DNA of 64,000 nt from Mangrovibacterium lignilyticum (GCF_010882175.1 NZ_WKLH01000003.1:744001-808000), one strand, 5' to 3'; shown: positions 51,577 to 62,010, numbered from the stretch's first letter. The notes: a model not told the origin generated them from the sequence alone. A program made the numbers and translations.

Positions 51577-53859
51577 ATGGAAAAATCTGTCTACACCGAT
51601 GCGTTGCGGTATCACGAAAAGGGGCGGCCGGGGAAAATAGAAGTTGTTCCCACCAAGCCACACGAAACACAATACGACCTTTCTTTAGCTTATACTCCGG
51701 GGGTGGCTCAGCCATGCCGGGAGATTCAGAAAAATCCGGAAGAAATCTATCATTACACCTCAAAAGGAAACTTAGTTGCCGTTGTCTCGAACGGAACAGC
51801 GGTTCTGGGGTTGGGCGATATTGGCCCTGCTGCCGGGAAGCCCGTGATGGAAGGGAAGGGGATGCTCTTTAAGATATTTGCCGACATTGATGTTTTCGAT
51901 ATTGAAGTGAATGAAAAAGATCCGGATCGGTTGATTGAAGTTGTCAAAGCCATTTCGCCAACTTTTGGCGGGATCAACCTGGAGGATATCAAAGCGCCCG
52001 AATGTTTTTATGTCGAAGAAAGCCTGAAAGCAGCCTTGGATATTCCTGTTTTTCACGATGACCAGCATGGAACGGCGATCATCTCGGGTGCCGCTTTACT
52101 GAACGCGCTGGAATTGACCGGAAAACAGATCGGGAAAATTCATGTGGTGATTAGCGGTGCCGGGGCAGCAGCTATTTCATGTGCCAAATTATACCTGAAA
52201 CTGGGCGTGCAACCGGAACATCTTGTCATGTTCGACAGTAAAGGGGCTATTTCGGAGAATCGGACTGATTTGAATCCCGCCAAACTGCAGTTTGTCTGCA
52301 AACAAAATTATGAGTCTTTGGCTGAAGCGATGCACGATGCCGATTTATTTCTGGGTTTGTCGGTTGGCAACCTGGTTTCAGCAGATATGATTCGTTCCAT
52401 GGCCGCTAACCCGATTGTATTTGCGATGGCGAATCCCACCCCCGAAATCTCCTACGACGAAGCGACCGGTGCGCGTGACGATATCATTATGGCCACCGGC
52501 AGAAGTGACTATCCCAACCAGATTAACAATGTGCTTGGGTTCCCCTTCATTTTTAGGGGTGCGCTCGATGTGCGGGCGCGGGAGATCAACGAAGAGATGA
52601 AAATTGCTGCGGTACACGCGCTTGCTTCTTTGGCTAAAAAGTACGTTCCCGAGTTGGTAACCAAGGCTTACAACATGGAAAATATTGTTTTCGGCAAAGA
52701 ATACATCATCCCAAAACCGCTCGACCCAAGACTGATAACGACGGTGGCGCCGGCTGTTGCCCGGGCAGCAATGGAAACGGGTGTGGCCCGTAAACCCATC
52801 GGAAATTGGGATGACTATGAACGGGAGCTGGGCACTCGTTTGGGGTCGGAGAATAAGTTGATTATGACGATTTGCAACAAGGCCAAGCTGAATCCGAAGC
52901 GCGTGGTTTTTGCCGATGCGAATAATTTGAAGATGTTGAAAGCAGCTCGGTTCGTTTTAAATCAAGGGATTGCTTTTCCGGTGTTACTTGGGAAACGATC
53001 GGAAATCGAGCGCATTATGGCCGACAATAAAATTGAATTGGACAATGTGCCGATCATTGACATCTTTCGGGATGTGACGGATGAAAAGCGAACCCAGTAT
53101 GCCCGGGTATTATTCGAAAAGCGGAAACGGAAAGGGATGAGTTATGACGAAGCGCTGGAGAAAATGTACAATAACGACTACTTCGGTTCTATGATGGTTG
53201 AAACCGGGGAGGCCGACGCGTTCATTTCCGGATTTTCAAGAAAGTATGCCGATACCATCCGGCCGGCGATTCATGTGATCGGGGTAAAAGAAGAATTTAA
53301 CCACATTGCGGGGATGTACATCATGCTCACCCCGAAAGGGCCTTTGTTCCTCGCCGATACAACGGTTAATTCAGATCCTGCACCGCAAACAATCGCCGAC
53401 ACCACGGTTTTAGTAGCCAACGAAGTGAAACGGTTCAAGATTGAGCCGCGGATTGCCATTTTGAGTTATTCTAATTTTGGCGCCTTCAAAGGAAAAGGAA
53501 GTCCGGTTCGGGCGGGAGAAGCGGTGAAAATTCTTCATCAAAAATATCCCGATTTAATTGTCGACGGCGAGATGCAGGCGAATTATGCGCTGAACGGAGC
53601 ACTGAGGCAGAAGAAATTTCCATTTACGAAGCTTGGCGATTCGGATGCAAACGTGCTGATCTTCCCAAATCTGAGTTCCGGAAACATTCTCTACAAGGTT
53701 TTGCAGGAATTGGGAACGGCCAAAGCGATTGGACCGATTTTGTTGGGGATGAAAAAGCCAATTCATGTCTTGCAAATGGAAAGCTCGGTTCGAGAGATTG
53801 TCAACCTGGTGGCCATTGCGGTGGTCGATGCTCAGGAAGCTGAAGAAAGAATCAAATGA
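51577..53859 (+). CDS. maeB: NADP-dependent malic enzyme with PTA-like C-terminal domain
   Basis: 760 residues. N-terminal malic enzyme (about 1-430): [55 protein letters not shown], and Rossmann motif [16 protein letters not shown] (about 189-204). The C-terminal part (about 440-760) is a phosphate acetyltransferase-like domain ([63 protein letters not shown]) which in MaeB-type enzymes regulates through acetyl-CoA and lacks known PTA activity. Produces pyruvate and NADPH from malate. It immediately follows ackA on the same strand, separated by two terminators, so probably not one transcript. Confidence 0.95.
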   Translation: MEKSVYTDALRYHEKGRPGKIEVVPTKPHETQYDLSLAYTPGVAQPCREIQKNPEEIYHYTSKGNLVAVVSNGTAVLGLGDIGPAAGKPVMEGKGMLFKIFADIDVFDIEVNEKDPDRLIEVVKAISPTFGGINLEDIKAPECFYVEESLKAALDIPVFHDDQHGTAIISGAALLNALELTGKQIGKIHVVISGAGAAAISCAKLYLKLGVQPEHLVMFDSKGAISENRTDLNPAKLQFVCKQNYESLAEAMHDADLFLGLSVGNLVSADMIRSMAANPIVFAMANPTPEISYDEATGARDDIIMATGRSDYPNQINNVLGFPFIFRGALDVRAREINEEMKIAAVHALASLAKKYVPELVTKAYNMENIVFGKEYIIPKPLDPRLITTVAPAVARAAMETGVARKPIGNWDDYERELGTRLGSENKLIMTICNKAKLNPKRVVFADANNLKMLKAARFVLNQGIAFPVLLGKRSEIERIMADNKIELDNVPIIDIFRDVTDEKRTQYARVLFEKRKRKGMSYDEALEKMYNNDYFGSMMVETGEADAFISGFSRKYADTIRPAIHVIGVKEEFNHIAGMYIMLTPKGPLFLADTTVNSDPAPQTIADTTVLVANEVKRFKIEPRIAILSYSNFGAFKGKGSPVRAGEAVKILHQKYPDLIVDGEMQANYALNGALRQKKFPFTKLGDSDANVLIFPNLSSGNILYKVLQELGTAKAIGPILLGMKKPIHVLQMESSVREIVNLVAIAVVDAQEAEERIK

Positions 53860-54021
53860 CCGGTCAACCGGATGGTTTCGCGGGGCGTCCGTTCTGTTCA
53901 GACAAGTTGATGTGTTTGGCGGAAGCCCTGTTTTCGGTCTGTCAACAGCTAATCGCGGGCATTCGAAAAGCAATATGGCGGCGTGAACAGATGGAAACGG
54001 GTTGTTCGTTTGGGTAGGTCG

Positions 54022-54241
54022 TTTCCATGCGTGCTTGCCTCGCCCGGCCGTCCGGGAAGCAATTTCCATCAGTGCTTGCCTCCACCGACGGTTCGGGAAG
54101 CAATTTCCATCGGTGCTTAGCTCGCCCGGTCATCCGGGAGCCAATTTCCATCGGTGTTTGCCTCGCCCGGTCATCCGCGAGCCAATTTCCATCGGTGCTT
54201 GCCTTGCCCGGCCATCCGCAAGCGAATTTCCAGGCGTGCTT
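54022..54241. repeat. 41-bp palindromic repeat array, five full units plus a part
   Basis: Units start at 54022, 54063, 54104, 54145 and 54186 (period exactly 41 bp) with a partial unit at 54227. Consensus starts TTTCCATCGGTGCTTGCCTC and continues GCCCGGTCATCCGGGAGCCAA. Each unit contains a hairpin around its centre; unit 4 has arms CTCGC/GCGAG and unit 5 CTTGC/GCAAG, a compensatory change. The array is G+C-richer than its surroundings, is not a multiple of three (so all frames are read through), and lies between the convergent maeB and tolC genes. Confidence 0.8.
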
Positions 54242-54417
54242 CACGGTTTCGTTTGTCCGGTTAGCTCGTCATCCGGTTATGAAACACGGCCCCGGCTGTT
54301 CGCGAAGTCGGTATTCAATGCTAACAGGCCCGGGCAGGCAGCTTCTGCTGGTTCTTCCGGCAACGGGGGGCTTGCTTTGACCCCGGCGACTGCGGTTCAG
54401 CCGGTCAATTGGGACAT
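54242..54417. other. Remaining intergenic sequence after the repeat array
   Basis: About 175 bp continuing the G+C-rich character, without repeats of the array or a convincing ORF. Open frames here are by-products of the repeats. Confidence 0.4.
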
Positions 54418-54452
54418 AAAAAAAGGCACTCCCATGGCGGGGAATGCCTTTA
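54418..54452. terminator. Bidirectional terminator between maeB and tolC
   Basis: AAAGGCA (54422-54428) with TCCC and GGGGA, TGCCTTT (54445-54451): stem interrupted by mismatches, flanked by A and T tracts. Confidence 0.7.
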
Positions 54453-54485
54453 CTGTAATTGTTTGTTTTCTTGTTTTTCTGTGTG

Positions 54486-55877
54486 CTATTTCCAGCCACC
54501 ACCCAGTGCACGGTATAGCGTGACAACAGCGGTTAGCTGTTGCAGGTGGTCGTTTACATTGCTCAATTGGGCTCCGAGGTAGCTCTGTTGTGCATTCAAT
54601 ACTTCGGTATAGGTTGCCGATCCGTATGTCAATAATTCTTTGGTGTATTCAACTGATTTTTCGAGCGACGCCAGTTGTTTTTGGCGAAGGTCCATTTTCC
54701 GGACAGATGCGTCATAGGTATTTAGGGCATCGTTCACTTCGGCGCCGGCATTCAACAGGGCACTTCTGAAATTCAGTAAAGCCTCTTCTTTTTGGGCTTT
54801 GGCGACTTCGAGTCGTGTGCGGTTTCCGCGTTTATTGAAAATAGGAGCTGCCAATCCGCCCACAACATTGGCTGCAAAAGAACCCGGATCGAGTAAATCG
54901 GCCAAATCCAGTGACTCGAAACCTCCGTTGGCGGTTAAAGTAACCGACGGATAGAAGTAAGCCTTCGCGCTGTTGGTCATTTCAAAGGCACTGATCACGG
55001 CATATTCTGCTTGCATCACATCCGGGCGGTTGTCCAGTAACTCAGAAGGAACGCCGATGGTTAGCATTTCGCTGGCTTGTTGTTGACCAAGTTCGCCGCG
55101 AACAATCGGTCCCGGTGTACGGCCGAGCAGCAGGCAAATGGTATTCTCGGTTGCCTTAATTTGTTGCTCCAAATCCGGAATAGTCACTTCAGCGGCATAG
55201 CGGGCTGCTTCACTTTGCACCACCGCTGCACCGGTAACACTTCCAAAATCTTTCAGCACTTTCATGGTTTCAACCAGGTCGGCATTCGTTTGCACGGTCT
55301 CTTTGGTAATCGCCAGTTGGCTGTCGAGGCCAAGCAAATTATAGTAAGCCGAAGCAATGTTGGCAATTAAACTGGTTTGTACTGCTTTGCGGGCAGCGTC
55401 GGTACCCAGGTAGTCAGCGTAAGCAGCTTTCTTGGCACTGTTTAATTTTCCCCAGATATCAATTTCCCAGCTGGCTTGCAACGCCAGTTGTTGCCCTTGG
55501 TATTCCCGGGGGCCGTCAGGATAGGTCGATTCTGAATTGCGTACATAAGTATAGCCGCCTTGTGCTGTAAGACCGGGCAGCATTGCTGCTTTGCCTTGTT
55601 TAAAGTAGGCTTCGGATGCGTAAACGCGTTGAATTGCAGCTTGCAGATCCAGGTTGTTTTGCAGTCCTTCAGCAATTAAACTATCCAGAATAGGATCGTT
55701 GAACAGGCCTTCCCAGGCTTCGTTTGCCAGGTTACTGGTGCTGTCGCTGGTGACCGAACCGAAAATTCCGTTCGTAGCCTCCGAACTTCGCTCGTAATGT
55801 CTGCTGCTGCTGCACGAAAGCATCGTCGCAGTGACAACCAGCACGAGTGTTATATTTTTAAATGAATTTGTTTTCAT
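54486..55877 (-). CDS. Outer-membrane efflux channel, TolC/NodT family
   Basis: 463 residues. Signal peptide with lipobox-like ATMLSC (about 16-21), so NodT/OprM-type lipoprotein. Two repeated coiled-coil/beta halves: NEAWEGLFNDPILDSLIAEGLQNNLDLQAAIQRV (about 52-85), SVTLTANGGFESLDLADLL, and FRSALLNAGAEVNDALNTYDASVRKM (about 373-398). Forms the outer-membrane duct of the RND pump encoded just upstream. The last gene of the marR-acrAB-tolC operon, 24 bp after acrB. Confidence 0.92.
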   Translation of the reverse strand: MKTNSFKNITLVLVVTATMLSCSSSRHYERSSEATNGIFGSVTSDSTSNLANEAWEGLFNDPILDSLIAEGLQNNLDLQAAIQRVYASEAYFKQGKAAMLPGLTAQGGYTYVRNSESTYPDGPREYQGQQLALQASWEIDIWGKLNSAKKAAYADYLGTDAARKAVQTSLIANIASAYYNLLGLDSQLAITKETVQTNADLVETMKVLKDFGSVTGAAVVQSEAARYAAEVTIPDLEQQIKATENTICLLLGRTPGPIVRGELGQQQASEMLTIGVPSELLDNRPDVMQAEYAVISAFEMTNSAKAYFYPSVTLTANGGFESLDLADLLDPGSFAANVVGGLAAPIFNKRGNRTRLEVAKAQKEEALLNFRSALLNAGAEVNDALNTYDASVRKMDLRQKQLASLEKSVEYTKELLTYGSATYTEVLNAQQSYLGAQLSNVNDHLQQLTAVVTLYRALGGGWK

Positions 55878-55901
55878 ATTTCTATCAACTTATTCCGTTT
55901 A

Positions 55902-58900
55902 TTAATCCAGACTGTTCATCTCAGATATTTCCGTGATCTCCGGTTTCTTAATTTTTTCCTGCAGCGTTTGGAATACCACGTACATGGCCGGGATGATCAG
56001 GATTCCGATCATTGTTCCGATAAACATACCACCAACGGCACCAACACCGATCGACCGGTTACCATTAGCACCAACACCGCCACCGATAACCAATGGAATC
56101 AACCCAAAGATGAAGGCGAAAGAGGTCATTAAGATTGGTCTCAAACGGGCTGTTGCACCTTCAACGGCCGATTGAATGATGGTCATACCGGCCATACGTC
56201 GTTGCAAAGCGAACTCTACAATCAGAATCGCATTCTTAGCCAGCAAACCAATCAACATGATCAATGAAATTTGCAGGTAAATGTTGTTTTCCACGCCCAT
56301 AACCCAAGCGAAAATGAATGCTCCGGCAATACCAATTGGTAATGAAATTAAGATGGCCAGCGGTAGCATATAACTTTCGTACTGGGCTGCCAGCAAGAAG
56401 TAAACGAAGACCAGACAGAGAATGAAGATGAAAATCGTTTGGTTTCCCGAAGCAATTTCTTCACGGGTCAAACCGGAGAATTCGTAAGTATAACCCGGTG
56501 GCAGTGTTTGTGAAGCCACTTCGTTAACCGCTTTAATGGCGTCACCGGAACTGTACCCGATATTTGGAGCACTGTTCACCGAAATAGAGGTGTACATGTT
56601 GAAGCGGGTGATGTTTTCCGGTCCGTAAACGCGGCTTAGCGTAATAAATGACGTGATGGGTGCCATCTCGCCGGTTCCGGTGCGTACCATGATGTTATTC
56701 AGGTCGTCGGGGTTTCCGCGGTAGCTTGCATCAGCTTGCATCATTACACGGTATTGTTTACCGAAGCGGTTAAAGTCGGAAGCATAAAAGCCACCGATAT
56801 AGCCCTGCAAAGCAGAAAGCACAGTGCTGGTTGTAATACCCGACTGCATACATTTGGCAACATTCACGTCAACCTCGAACTGCGGGAACCTGGTGTTGAA
56901 CGAAGTCATTGCATACTGCATTTCGGGGCGTTGGTTGAGCGCTCCCAGGAACTGCTGTGCGATTCCTTCGAATTTTTGAATATCTCCACCTGTTTTATCC
57001 TGCAACTGGAACTCGACACCACCGGAAATACTGAAGCCCGGAACCATTGGTGGAGTGATGAACAGGATACGGGCATCTTTAATTTGTGACGCTGCACCGT
57101 AAAGACGACCAATAACACTGTTAATATCGTGGCCTTTTTCTGTTCGCTCGTCGAATGGCTTGAGGTCACAGAACATCATCCCATACGAGCTCCCTTGCCC
57201 ACTGATGATTGATCGTCCCACAACCATTGCCCTACCTTGAATTTCGGGTGTTTGTTGTAAAATTTGGTCGACCTTGTCAACGACTTCCTGTGTTTTTTCA
57301 GCAGATGTAGCCGGTGGCATGCTGATGTCAACAATTAAGATCCCGGTATCTTCCGACGGAACAAAACCTGTTGGGGTTGTTTTGGTCAAATAGACCAATG
57401 CAGCGGCGAACACAATGATTAGTCCGAATGACATCCATTTTCTTACCATGAAGAAGTGGGTTGTCTTCCGGTATTTCGCAGTCATGGTGTCGAAAGCGAC
57501 ATTGAAGGAGCTGTAAAAACGCTGCAAAAATCCTTTGTTATGTAGTTCGCTGTCTTTATGCGGTTTTAGGAATATGGCACAAAGTGCAGGACTAAGCGTT
57601 AATGCGTTAATTGCCGATAAGACAATTGCTACCGCTAAGGTAATCCCGAATTGTTTGTAAAATACGCCGGTTGTTCCGGTGATAAAGGTTACCGGGATAA
57701 ATACCGCGGCCATTACCAGGGTGATGGAAACAATTGCAGTCGAAATCTCGCTCATGGCAGAGATCGCAGCTTCTTTGGCATTTTTAGCTCCCTGGTCCAA
57801 CTTGGCATGGACCGCTTCGACGACCACAATGGCATCGTCGACCACAATCCCAATGGCGAGAATTAACGCAAATAAGGTTAACAGGTTAATGGTGAAGCCA
57901 AAAAGACTTAAGAAGAAAAATGTACCGATGATCGCAACCGGAACCGAGATCGCCGGGATTAATGTTGCCCTGAAATTCTGAAGGAAAATGAAAACCACAA
58001 AGAATACCAGGATGAACGCCTCGATCAGCGTATGAATTACCTTTTCAATCGATGAGTCCAGGAAGTTGTTCGCGTTAATCAGGATGTGGTATTTTACACC
58101 TTCGGGGAATGTTTTCGCAACATCGTCCAGCACTTTTTGTGCTTCAATGATCACGTCGCGGGCATTGGACCCCGGAGATTGGAAAACGGCCATGGCGATA
58201 CCCGGCTTACCCATCGCTGCAGTTGACGAAGCATAGCTTAATGAACCAAGTTCTACATCGGCCACATCGCGAAGGCGAAGAATATTCCCGTTTTTATCGG
58301 CTTTAATAATGATGTTTTCGAACTCATCGGGCATCGATAGTTTCCCTTTGTATTTCAACACATACTCAAACGTCTGGTTGTTTTGCTCACCAAAACGTCC
58401 GGGAGCAGCTTCCAGGTTTTGTGCACTTAATGCGGCAACAACATCCGATGGGATCAGGTTGTAGGTTGCCATCACATCCGGCTTCAGCCATATACGCATG
58501 GAATAGTCTTTCGAACCGAATACCATCGCTTCACCAACACCGTTCACCCGTTGAATTTGAGGCAGCAAGTTGATTTTACTGTAGTTTTGAAGGAAGGTCT
58601 CATCGTACCGGCCGTCTTCACTATACAGCGAGAATACCATCAACATACTGTTTTGCCGTTTGGCTGTAATTACGCCGGCACGGGTCACCTCGGACGGTAA
58701 CAAACTGGTTGCCCGAGCAACCCGGTTCTGTACGTTAACGGCAGCCATATCGGCGTCGGTACCTTGTTTAAAGAAAACCTGTATCGTAGCAGTTCCATTG
58801 TTACTGGCAGTCGACGACATATAGGTCATATCTTCAACCCCATTAATTTGCTCTTCGAGCGGGGTAATCACACTCTTCAAAACAGTTTCGGCATTGGCAC

Positions 58901-59051
58901 CGGTGTAGGTGGTCGAAACCTGGATCGTTGGCGGAGCGATGTCCGGATATTGCTCAATTGGGAGACTCAGTAAGCCAAGTACCCCCAAAATGACAATAAT
59001 GATGGAAATGACCGATGATAAAATCGGCCGTTCTATAAATTTTCTAAACAT
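55902..59051 (-). CDS. RND multidrug efflux transporter, HAE1 family (AcrB-like)
   Basis: 1049 residues, 12 transmembrane helices in two halves. MFRKFIERPILSSVISIIIVILG start, GVEDMTYMSSTASNNGTATIQVFFKQGTD, helix 4 GIVVDDAIVVVEAVHAKLDQG with the proton-relay Asp pair (D406/D407 type), LTLSPALCAIFLKPHK, and C-terminal IGLLAKNAILIVEFA with the proton-relay Lys. Pumps hydrophobic or amphiphilic compounds from periplasm with proton motive force. 13 bp after the membrane fusion protein gene. Confidence 0.94.
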   Translation of the reverse strand: MFRKFIERPILSSVISIIIVILGVLGLLSLPIEQYPDIAPPTIQVSTTYTGANAETVLKSVITPLEEQINGVEDMTYMSSTASNNGTATIQVFFKQGTDADMAAVNVQNRVARATSLLPSEVTRAGVITAKRQNSMLMVFSLYSEDGRYDETFLQNYSKINLLPQIQRVNGVGEAMVFGSKDYSMRIWLKPDVMATYNLIPSDVVAALSAQNLEAAPGRFGEQNNQTFEYVLKYKGKLSMPDEFENIIIKADKNGNILRLRDVADVELGSLSYASSTAAMGKPGIAMAVFQSPGSNARDVIIEAQKVLDDVAKTFPEGVKYHILINANNFLDSSIEKVIHTLIEAFILVFFVVFIFLQNFRATLIPAISVPVAIIGTFFFLSLFGFTINLLTLFALILAIGIVVDDAIVVVEAVHAKLDQGAKNAKEAAISAMSEISTAIVSITLVMAAVFIPVTFITGTTGVFYKQFGITLAVAIVLSAINALTLSPALCAIFLKPHKDSELHNKGFLQRFYSSFNVAFDTMTAKYRKTTHFFMVRKWMSFGLIIVFAAALVYLTKTTPTGFVPSEDTGILIVDISMPPATSAEKTQEVVDKVDQILQQTPEIQGRAMVVGRSIISGQGSSYGMMFCDLKPFDERTEKGHDINSVIGRLYGAASQIKDARILFITPPMVPGFSISGGVEFQLQDKTGGDIQKFEGIAQQFLGALNQRPEMQYAMTSFNTRFPQFEVDVNVAKCMQSGITTSTVLSALQGYIGGFYASDFNRFGKQYRVMMQADASYRGNPDDLNNIMVRTGTGEMAPITSFITLSRVYGPENITRFNMYTSISVNSAPNIGYSSGDAIKAVNEVASQTLPPGYTYEFSGLTREEIASGNQTIFIFILCLVFVYFLLAAQYESYMLPLAILISLPIGIAGAFIFAWVMGVENNIYLQISLIMLIGLLAKNAILIVEFALQRRMAGMTIIQSAVEGATARLRPILMTSFAFIFGLIPLVIGGGVGANGNRSIGVGAVGGMFIGTMIGILIIPAMYVVFQTLQEKIKKPEITEISEMNSLD

Positions 59052-59064
59052 TGTTTTCCGTGTA

Positions 59065-60249
59065 TTAGTTTTTCGCTGGATTTACTGAATCAGAGTTCTC
59101 AGCTAAACTTGGTAATTCAACTAATTTAGGCTTGATCTGTGTATCGTTGCGTAAAGACGCGATCCCTTCAATTACAATTTGGTCGTCGGTTTTTAATCCG
59201 CTTGTTACAATGTAGGAGTCTTTCAGATTACCAACGATCACGCCGATAGGAGTGCTCTGCACTTTACTGTCGCTATTAACCGTGTACACAAAATGTCTTC
59301 CCTGTAGCTCGAAGGTAACATCCTGCGGGATAATTAAAACGGAATCCATTTGTTGGGGAATACGCACCAGACCGCTGGTTCCGCTTCGCAACATGCCGGA
59401 TGTATTCGGGAATATTGCCCGGATGTTTACTGAGCCGGTTTCCTGATCTACAATACCACTGGCGGTTTCAATTTTTCCTTGTTGCTCGTAAATCGAATTG
59501 TCAGACAATACCAAATCCACTGCCGGAAGTTGTTTCAACTTTTCCGTTGTGCTTGCTCCCTGTAAGTTGCGGATCATGGTTATGAAGTCCCGCTCATTAA
59601 TTGCGAAATAGGCATACATGTTATCGGTACGCGAAACAGTCGTTAACGGCTGAGTGATACTACTGCTAACCAGGCTACCCACGCGATAAGGGAAGTTACC
59701 AATAATGCCATTCGTCGGACTGGTAATTATTGTATAATCTAAACTTGCTTTAGCGTTAGCTAAATTCGCTTGCGCTTGCGCTAGTTGCGCTTCTGCTGCT
59801 GTCAGATTGGTTTCAACTGATTGAAGTTCAAACTGGCTGACAATATTTTTGTCAACCAACGGTTTTGTTTTTTCGACATTAATATTCGCAGTCGAAACCT
59901 GGGCTTCAGCTACTTTTACCTGGGCTGCGGCTGAACGTACCTGAGCTTGAACGTCGTTTGCATTGATGCGAAATAAGATTTGGCCTTTCTTAACAAAGTC
60001 GCCTTCATCGACCAAAATTTCTTCGATGTAGCCGGCAATGCGCGGACGAATTTCTACGGTTTGCACACCCTGAAGGGTAGTGGGGTAGTCTTTAAATAGC
60101 GTCGTGCTTTGCGGCTGAACTTTTGCTACTTGATACTCCCGAACCTGGCCAGCCATTCCGGCTTGACCTCCTTTGCTGTTCGAGCACGAGTATACCGCCA
60201 ATAAAATTGCGATAAAACTGAGATTTTTTAAATGCATAATTGTTTTCAT
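59065..60249 (-). CDS. RND periplasmic adaptor (AcrA-like)
   Basis: 394 residues with lipobox AVYSC at about 19-23 (second ATG 60237 possible). Biotinyl-lipoyl-like domain GVQTVEIRPRIAGYIEEILVDEGDFVKKGQILFRI (about 60-95), alpha-hairpin with heptads (VQAQVRSAAAQVKVAEAQVSTANINV...VETNLTAAEAQLAQAQANLANAKASL), then beta-barrel and membrane-proximal domains. Connects the inner-membrane pump and the TolC-like channel. It follows the marR stop by about 40 bp. Confidence 0.93.
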   Translation of the reverse strand: MKTIMHLKNLSFIAILLAVYSCSNSKGGQAGMAGQVREYQVAKVQPQSTTLFKDYPTTLQGVQTVEIRPRIAGYIEEILVDEGDFVKKGQILFRINANDVQAQVRSAAAQVKVAEAQVSTANINVEKTKPLVDKNIVSQFELQSVETNLTAAEAQLAQAQANLANAKASLDYTIITSPTNGIIGNFPYRVGSLVSSSITQPLTTVSRTDNMYAYFAINERDFITMIRNLQGASTTEKLKQLPAVDLVLSDNSIYEQQGKIETASGIVDQETGSVNIRAIFPNTSGMLRSGTSGLVRIPQQMDSVLIIPQDVTFELQGRHFVYTVNSDSKVQSTPIGVIVGNLKDSYIVTSGLKTDDQIVIEGIASLRNDTQIKPKLVELPSLAENSDSVNPAKN

Positions 60250-60290
60250 GGTATCTGTTTGTTAATATCTTTCTGATTTGGTTGCATATG

Positions 60291-60740
60291 TCAACAGTTG
60301 CAACCTTCGTTTTTGTGGCCTGTGTTATGTTGAATTTTTTGAATTACATTTTCGAAATGAATCAGTTCTTCTTCTGTCACTCCTGTTAATAATTCAGCTG
60401 AAATTTTCTCGGCGGTTTGCCTTGCAGTAACGAGCATGTCATATCCTTTTTTAGTCAGAATCAGATTTTTTTTTCGTTTGTCATCTTTGTCTGTAATCCG
60501 GACTATATACCGCAAATCAATTAGTGTGTTTATTTGACGCAATATGATTGATTTATCTCGTAAGAAATGATTCGCCAGGTCTTGTTGTGTCAAATCTTCC
60601 TTTTCGCTGAGGTAATGAAGGATAATAAAATGCTCCAGAGTCAATTCAATACTGTTGTCTTTGAAGGTGGACAAAAGCTTTAACTTAACCATATTCATGG
60701 TTTGTCCAAGCAAATATGTTAACGGTTTTTCTGTATTCAT
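60291..60740 (-). CDS. MarR-family regulator of the efflux operon
   Basis: 149 residues. Winged helix at about 30-100: LTLEHFIILHYLSEKEDLTQQDLANHFLRDKSIILRQIN and YIVRITDKDDKRKKNLILTKKG (the DxR wing motif). C-terminus NTGHKNEGCNC carries two Cys and a His, possibly redox- or metal-sensing; not characteristic of MarR in general. First gene of the operon, with a palindrome on its promoter, so it probably represses itself and acrAB-tolC. The ligand is unknown. Confidence 0.88.
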   Translation of the reverse strand: MNTEKPLTYLLGQTMNMVKLKLLSTFKDNSIELTLEHFIILHYLSEKEDLTQQDLANHFLRDKSIILRQINTLIDLRYIVRITDKDDKRKKNLILTKKGYDMLVTARQTAEKISAELLTGVTEEELIHFENVIQKIQHNTGHKNEGCNC

Positions 60741-60763
60741 GCTTTGTTTTGCTTAACGAATCG

Positions 60764-60800
60764 CAAATATACAACGATTTAGTTGCAAAAGTCAACTAAA
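60764..60800 (-). promoter_or_regulatory. Promoter and operator of the efflux operon
   Basis: CAAATATA (60764-60771) reads TATATTTG on the minus strand (perfect TAnnTTTG), with TTG (60793-60795 complement) 21 bp upstream as a weak -33. The palindrome TTTAGTTG (60778-60785) / CAACTAAA (60793-60800), seven-base spacer, fills the space between the two boxes. Transcription would start near 60757, 17 nt before the ATG. A MarR dimer there would block RNA polymerase. Confidence 0.75.
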
Positions 60801-60933
60801 TTGAGCTTTGATAATAAATAAATAAGACCTTGATGTCTTAAGTTGTTGATTGTAATGTGATTGGTTTTTTGATTGAATGTTAACCAAATGTAATCGGCTC
60901 CGTGGAAATGGCCGGTTTTAGGTGTCGTTTCGA

Positions 60934-62010
60934 CTAGTTATTCAGATTACTGTTCTTGATTCGTTTGGACCAGCGTTCACGAGCCAGCTGCTGCATGTCA
61001 GTTTGGGTATCTCGCTCGTCAGTAATTTCCAATCCCAGGATTGTCTCAATAATGTCTTCCATGGTTAAAATTCCTTCGGTACCACCATATTCATTAATGA
61101 CTAACGCAATGTGTTCCTTTTTGACAAGTAGCTTTTCGAACACCTTGGGGATGCTAATATTTTCGTAGCAGGTTACGATCGACCGTTTTTCCTGTTCTAA
61201 TGTTCTTTCTTTTTCATCGCTCAAAAGATGCTCCAGGATATCCTGTTTTAATACATAGCCGGTTACCTGGTCTACATTATCTCTGTAAATCGGAATTCGC
61301 GAAACTTGTAGAAAGTCCTGATTCGCGAAGAATTCTTTTGTCGTTAGGTTTTCAGGAGCAGCAATCAATACCGTTCGGGGCGTCATAATATCCTTCGCTT
61401 TGATATCCTTCAGTTGAATCAGGTTAATAATGGTTTTGCTTTCCATTTCATCAAACACACCTTCTTCTCCGCCCAGCGAAGCTAGCATGGCCACTTCTTC
61501 CCGACTTACGGTGTCCGAAACTTTACCATGAGAGAAAGCTTTGGTTGTTAATTCGGATAACAGCACCAGAGGATACGTTATTATTATAAGAAACTGAATC
61601 ATTCGGGCGGCAGGTAGAGCGAGTCTTCTCCAATAGAGGGCACCAATCGTCTTTGGTATGATTTCGGAGACAATTAATATAAGTAAAGTCAAAACAGCAC
61701 TGACAATTCCGAAATAGACTTCTCCAAAAAGTTTAGTGGCTTCAGAGCCGACTCCGGCAGCCCCGATCGTGTGTGCAATAGTATTTAAAGTAAGAATAGC
61801 TGCCAGCGGACGGTCAATGTCCTGTTTGATTTTCTTTAGCAAAGAAGCAGAGCGGTGCCCTTCCTGTTTTTTCAAATAAATGAAAGGTAGACTCACTGTA
61901 AGTATAACCGATTCCAAAACAGAACATAGAAAGGATATACCTAGAGCAAGAACCAAATAGAAAATCAACATGCTAGCCATTGTGTGCCGGTTTGCTACAA
62001 GATAATTCAT
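60934..62010 (-). CDS. CNNM/DUF21-CBS membrane protein (HlyC/CorC type)
   Basis: 358 residues. DUF21 membrane domain at about 10-185 with four helices (LIFYLVLALGISFLCSVLESVIL, LLILIVSEIIPKTIGALYW, IQFLIIITYPLVLL) and two CBS domains at about 195-330 (KAKDIMTPRTVLIAAPENLT, EHIALVINEYGGTEGILTMEDIIETILGLEI). The CorC-HlyC C-terminal domain is absent or very short. The family is linked with Mg2+ or Co2+ transport, but several members are orphans. The three candidate ATGs at 62010, 61980 and 61971 differ only in N-terminal leader. Divergent from nifH. Confidence 0.88.
   Translation of the reverse strand: MNYLVANRHTMASMLIFYLVLALGISFLCSVLESVILTVSLPFIYLKKQEGHRSASLLKKIKQDIDRPLAAILTLNTIAHTIGAAGVGSEATKLFGEVYFGIVSAVLTLLILIVSEIIPKTIGALYWRRLALPAARMIQFLIIITYPLVLLSELTTKAFSHGKVSDTVSREEVAMLASLGGEEGVFDEMESKTIINLIQLKDIKAKDIMTPRTVLIAAPENLTTKEFFANQDFLQVSRIPIYRDNVDQVTGYVLKQDILEHLLSDEKERTLEQEKRSIVTCYENISIPKVFEKLLVKKEHIALVINEYGGTEGILTMEDIIETILGLEITDERDTQTDMQQLARERWSKRIKNSNLNN

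Noticed and set aside
54022-54241. CRISPR array
   Set aside because: Repeats are contiguous with no spacer sequence of constant length, and no cas gene is near.
54002-54523. Frames of 117-173 codons on plus and 100 codons on minus
   Set aside because: All arise from the 41-bp repeats, which are not a multiple of three and read through all frames.
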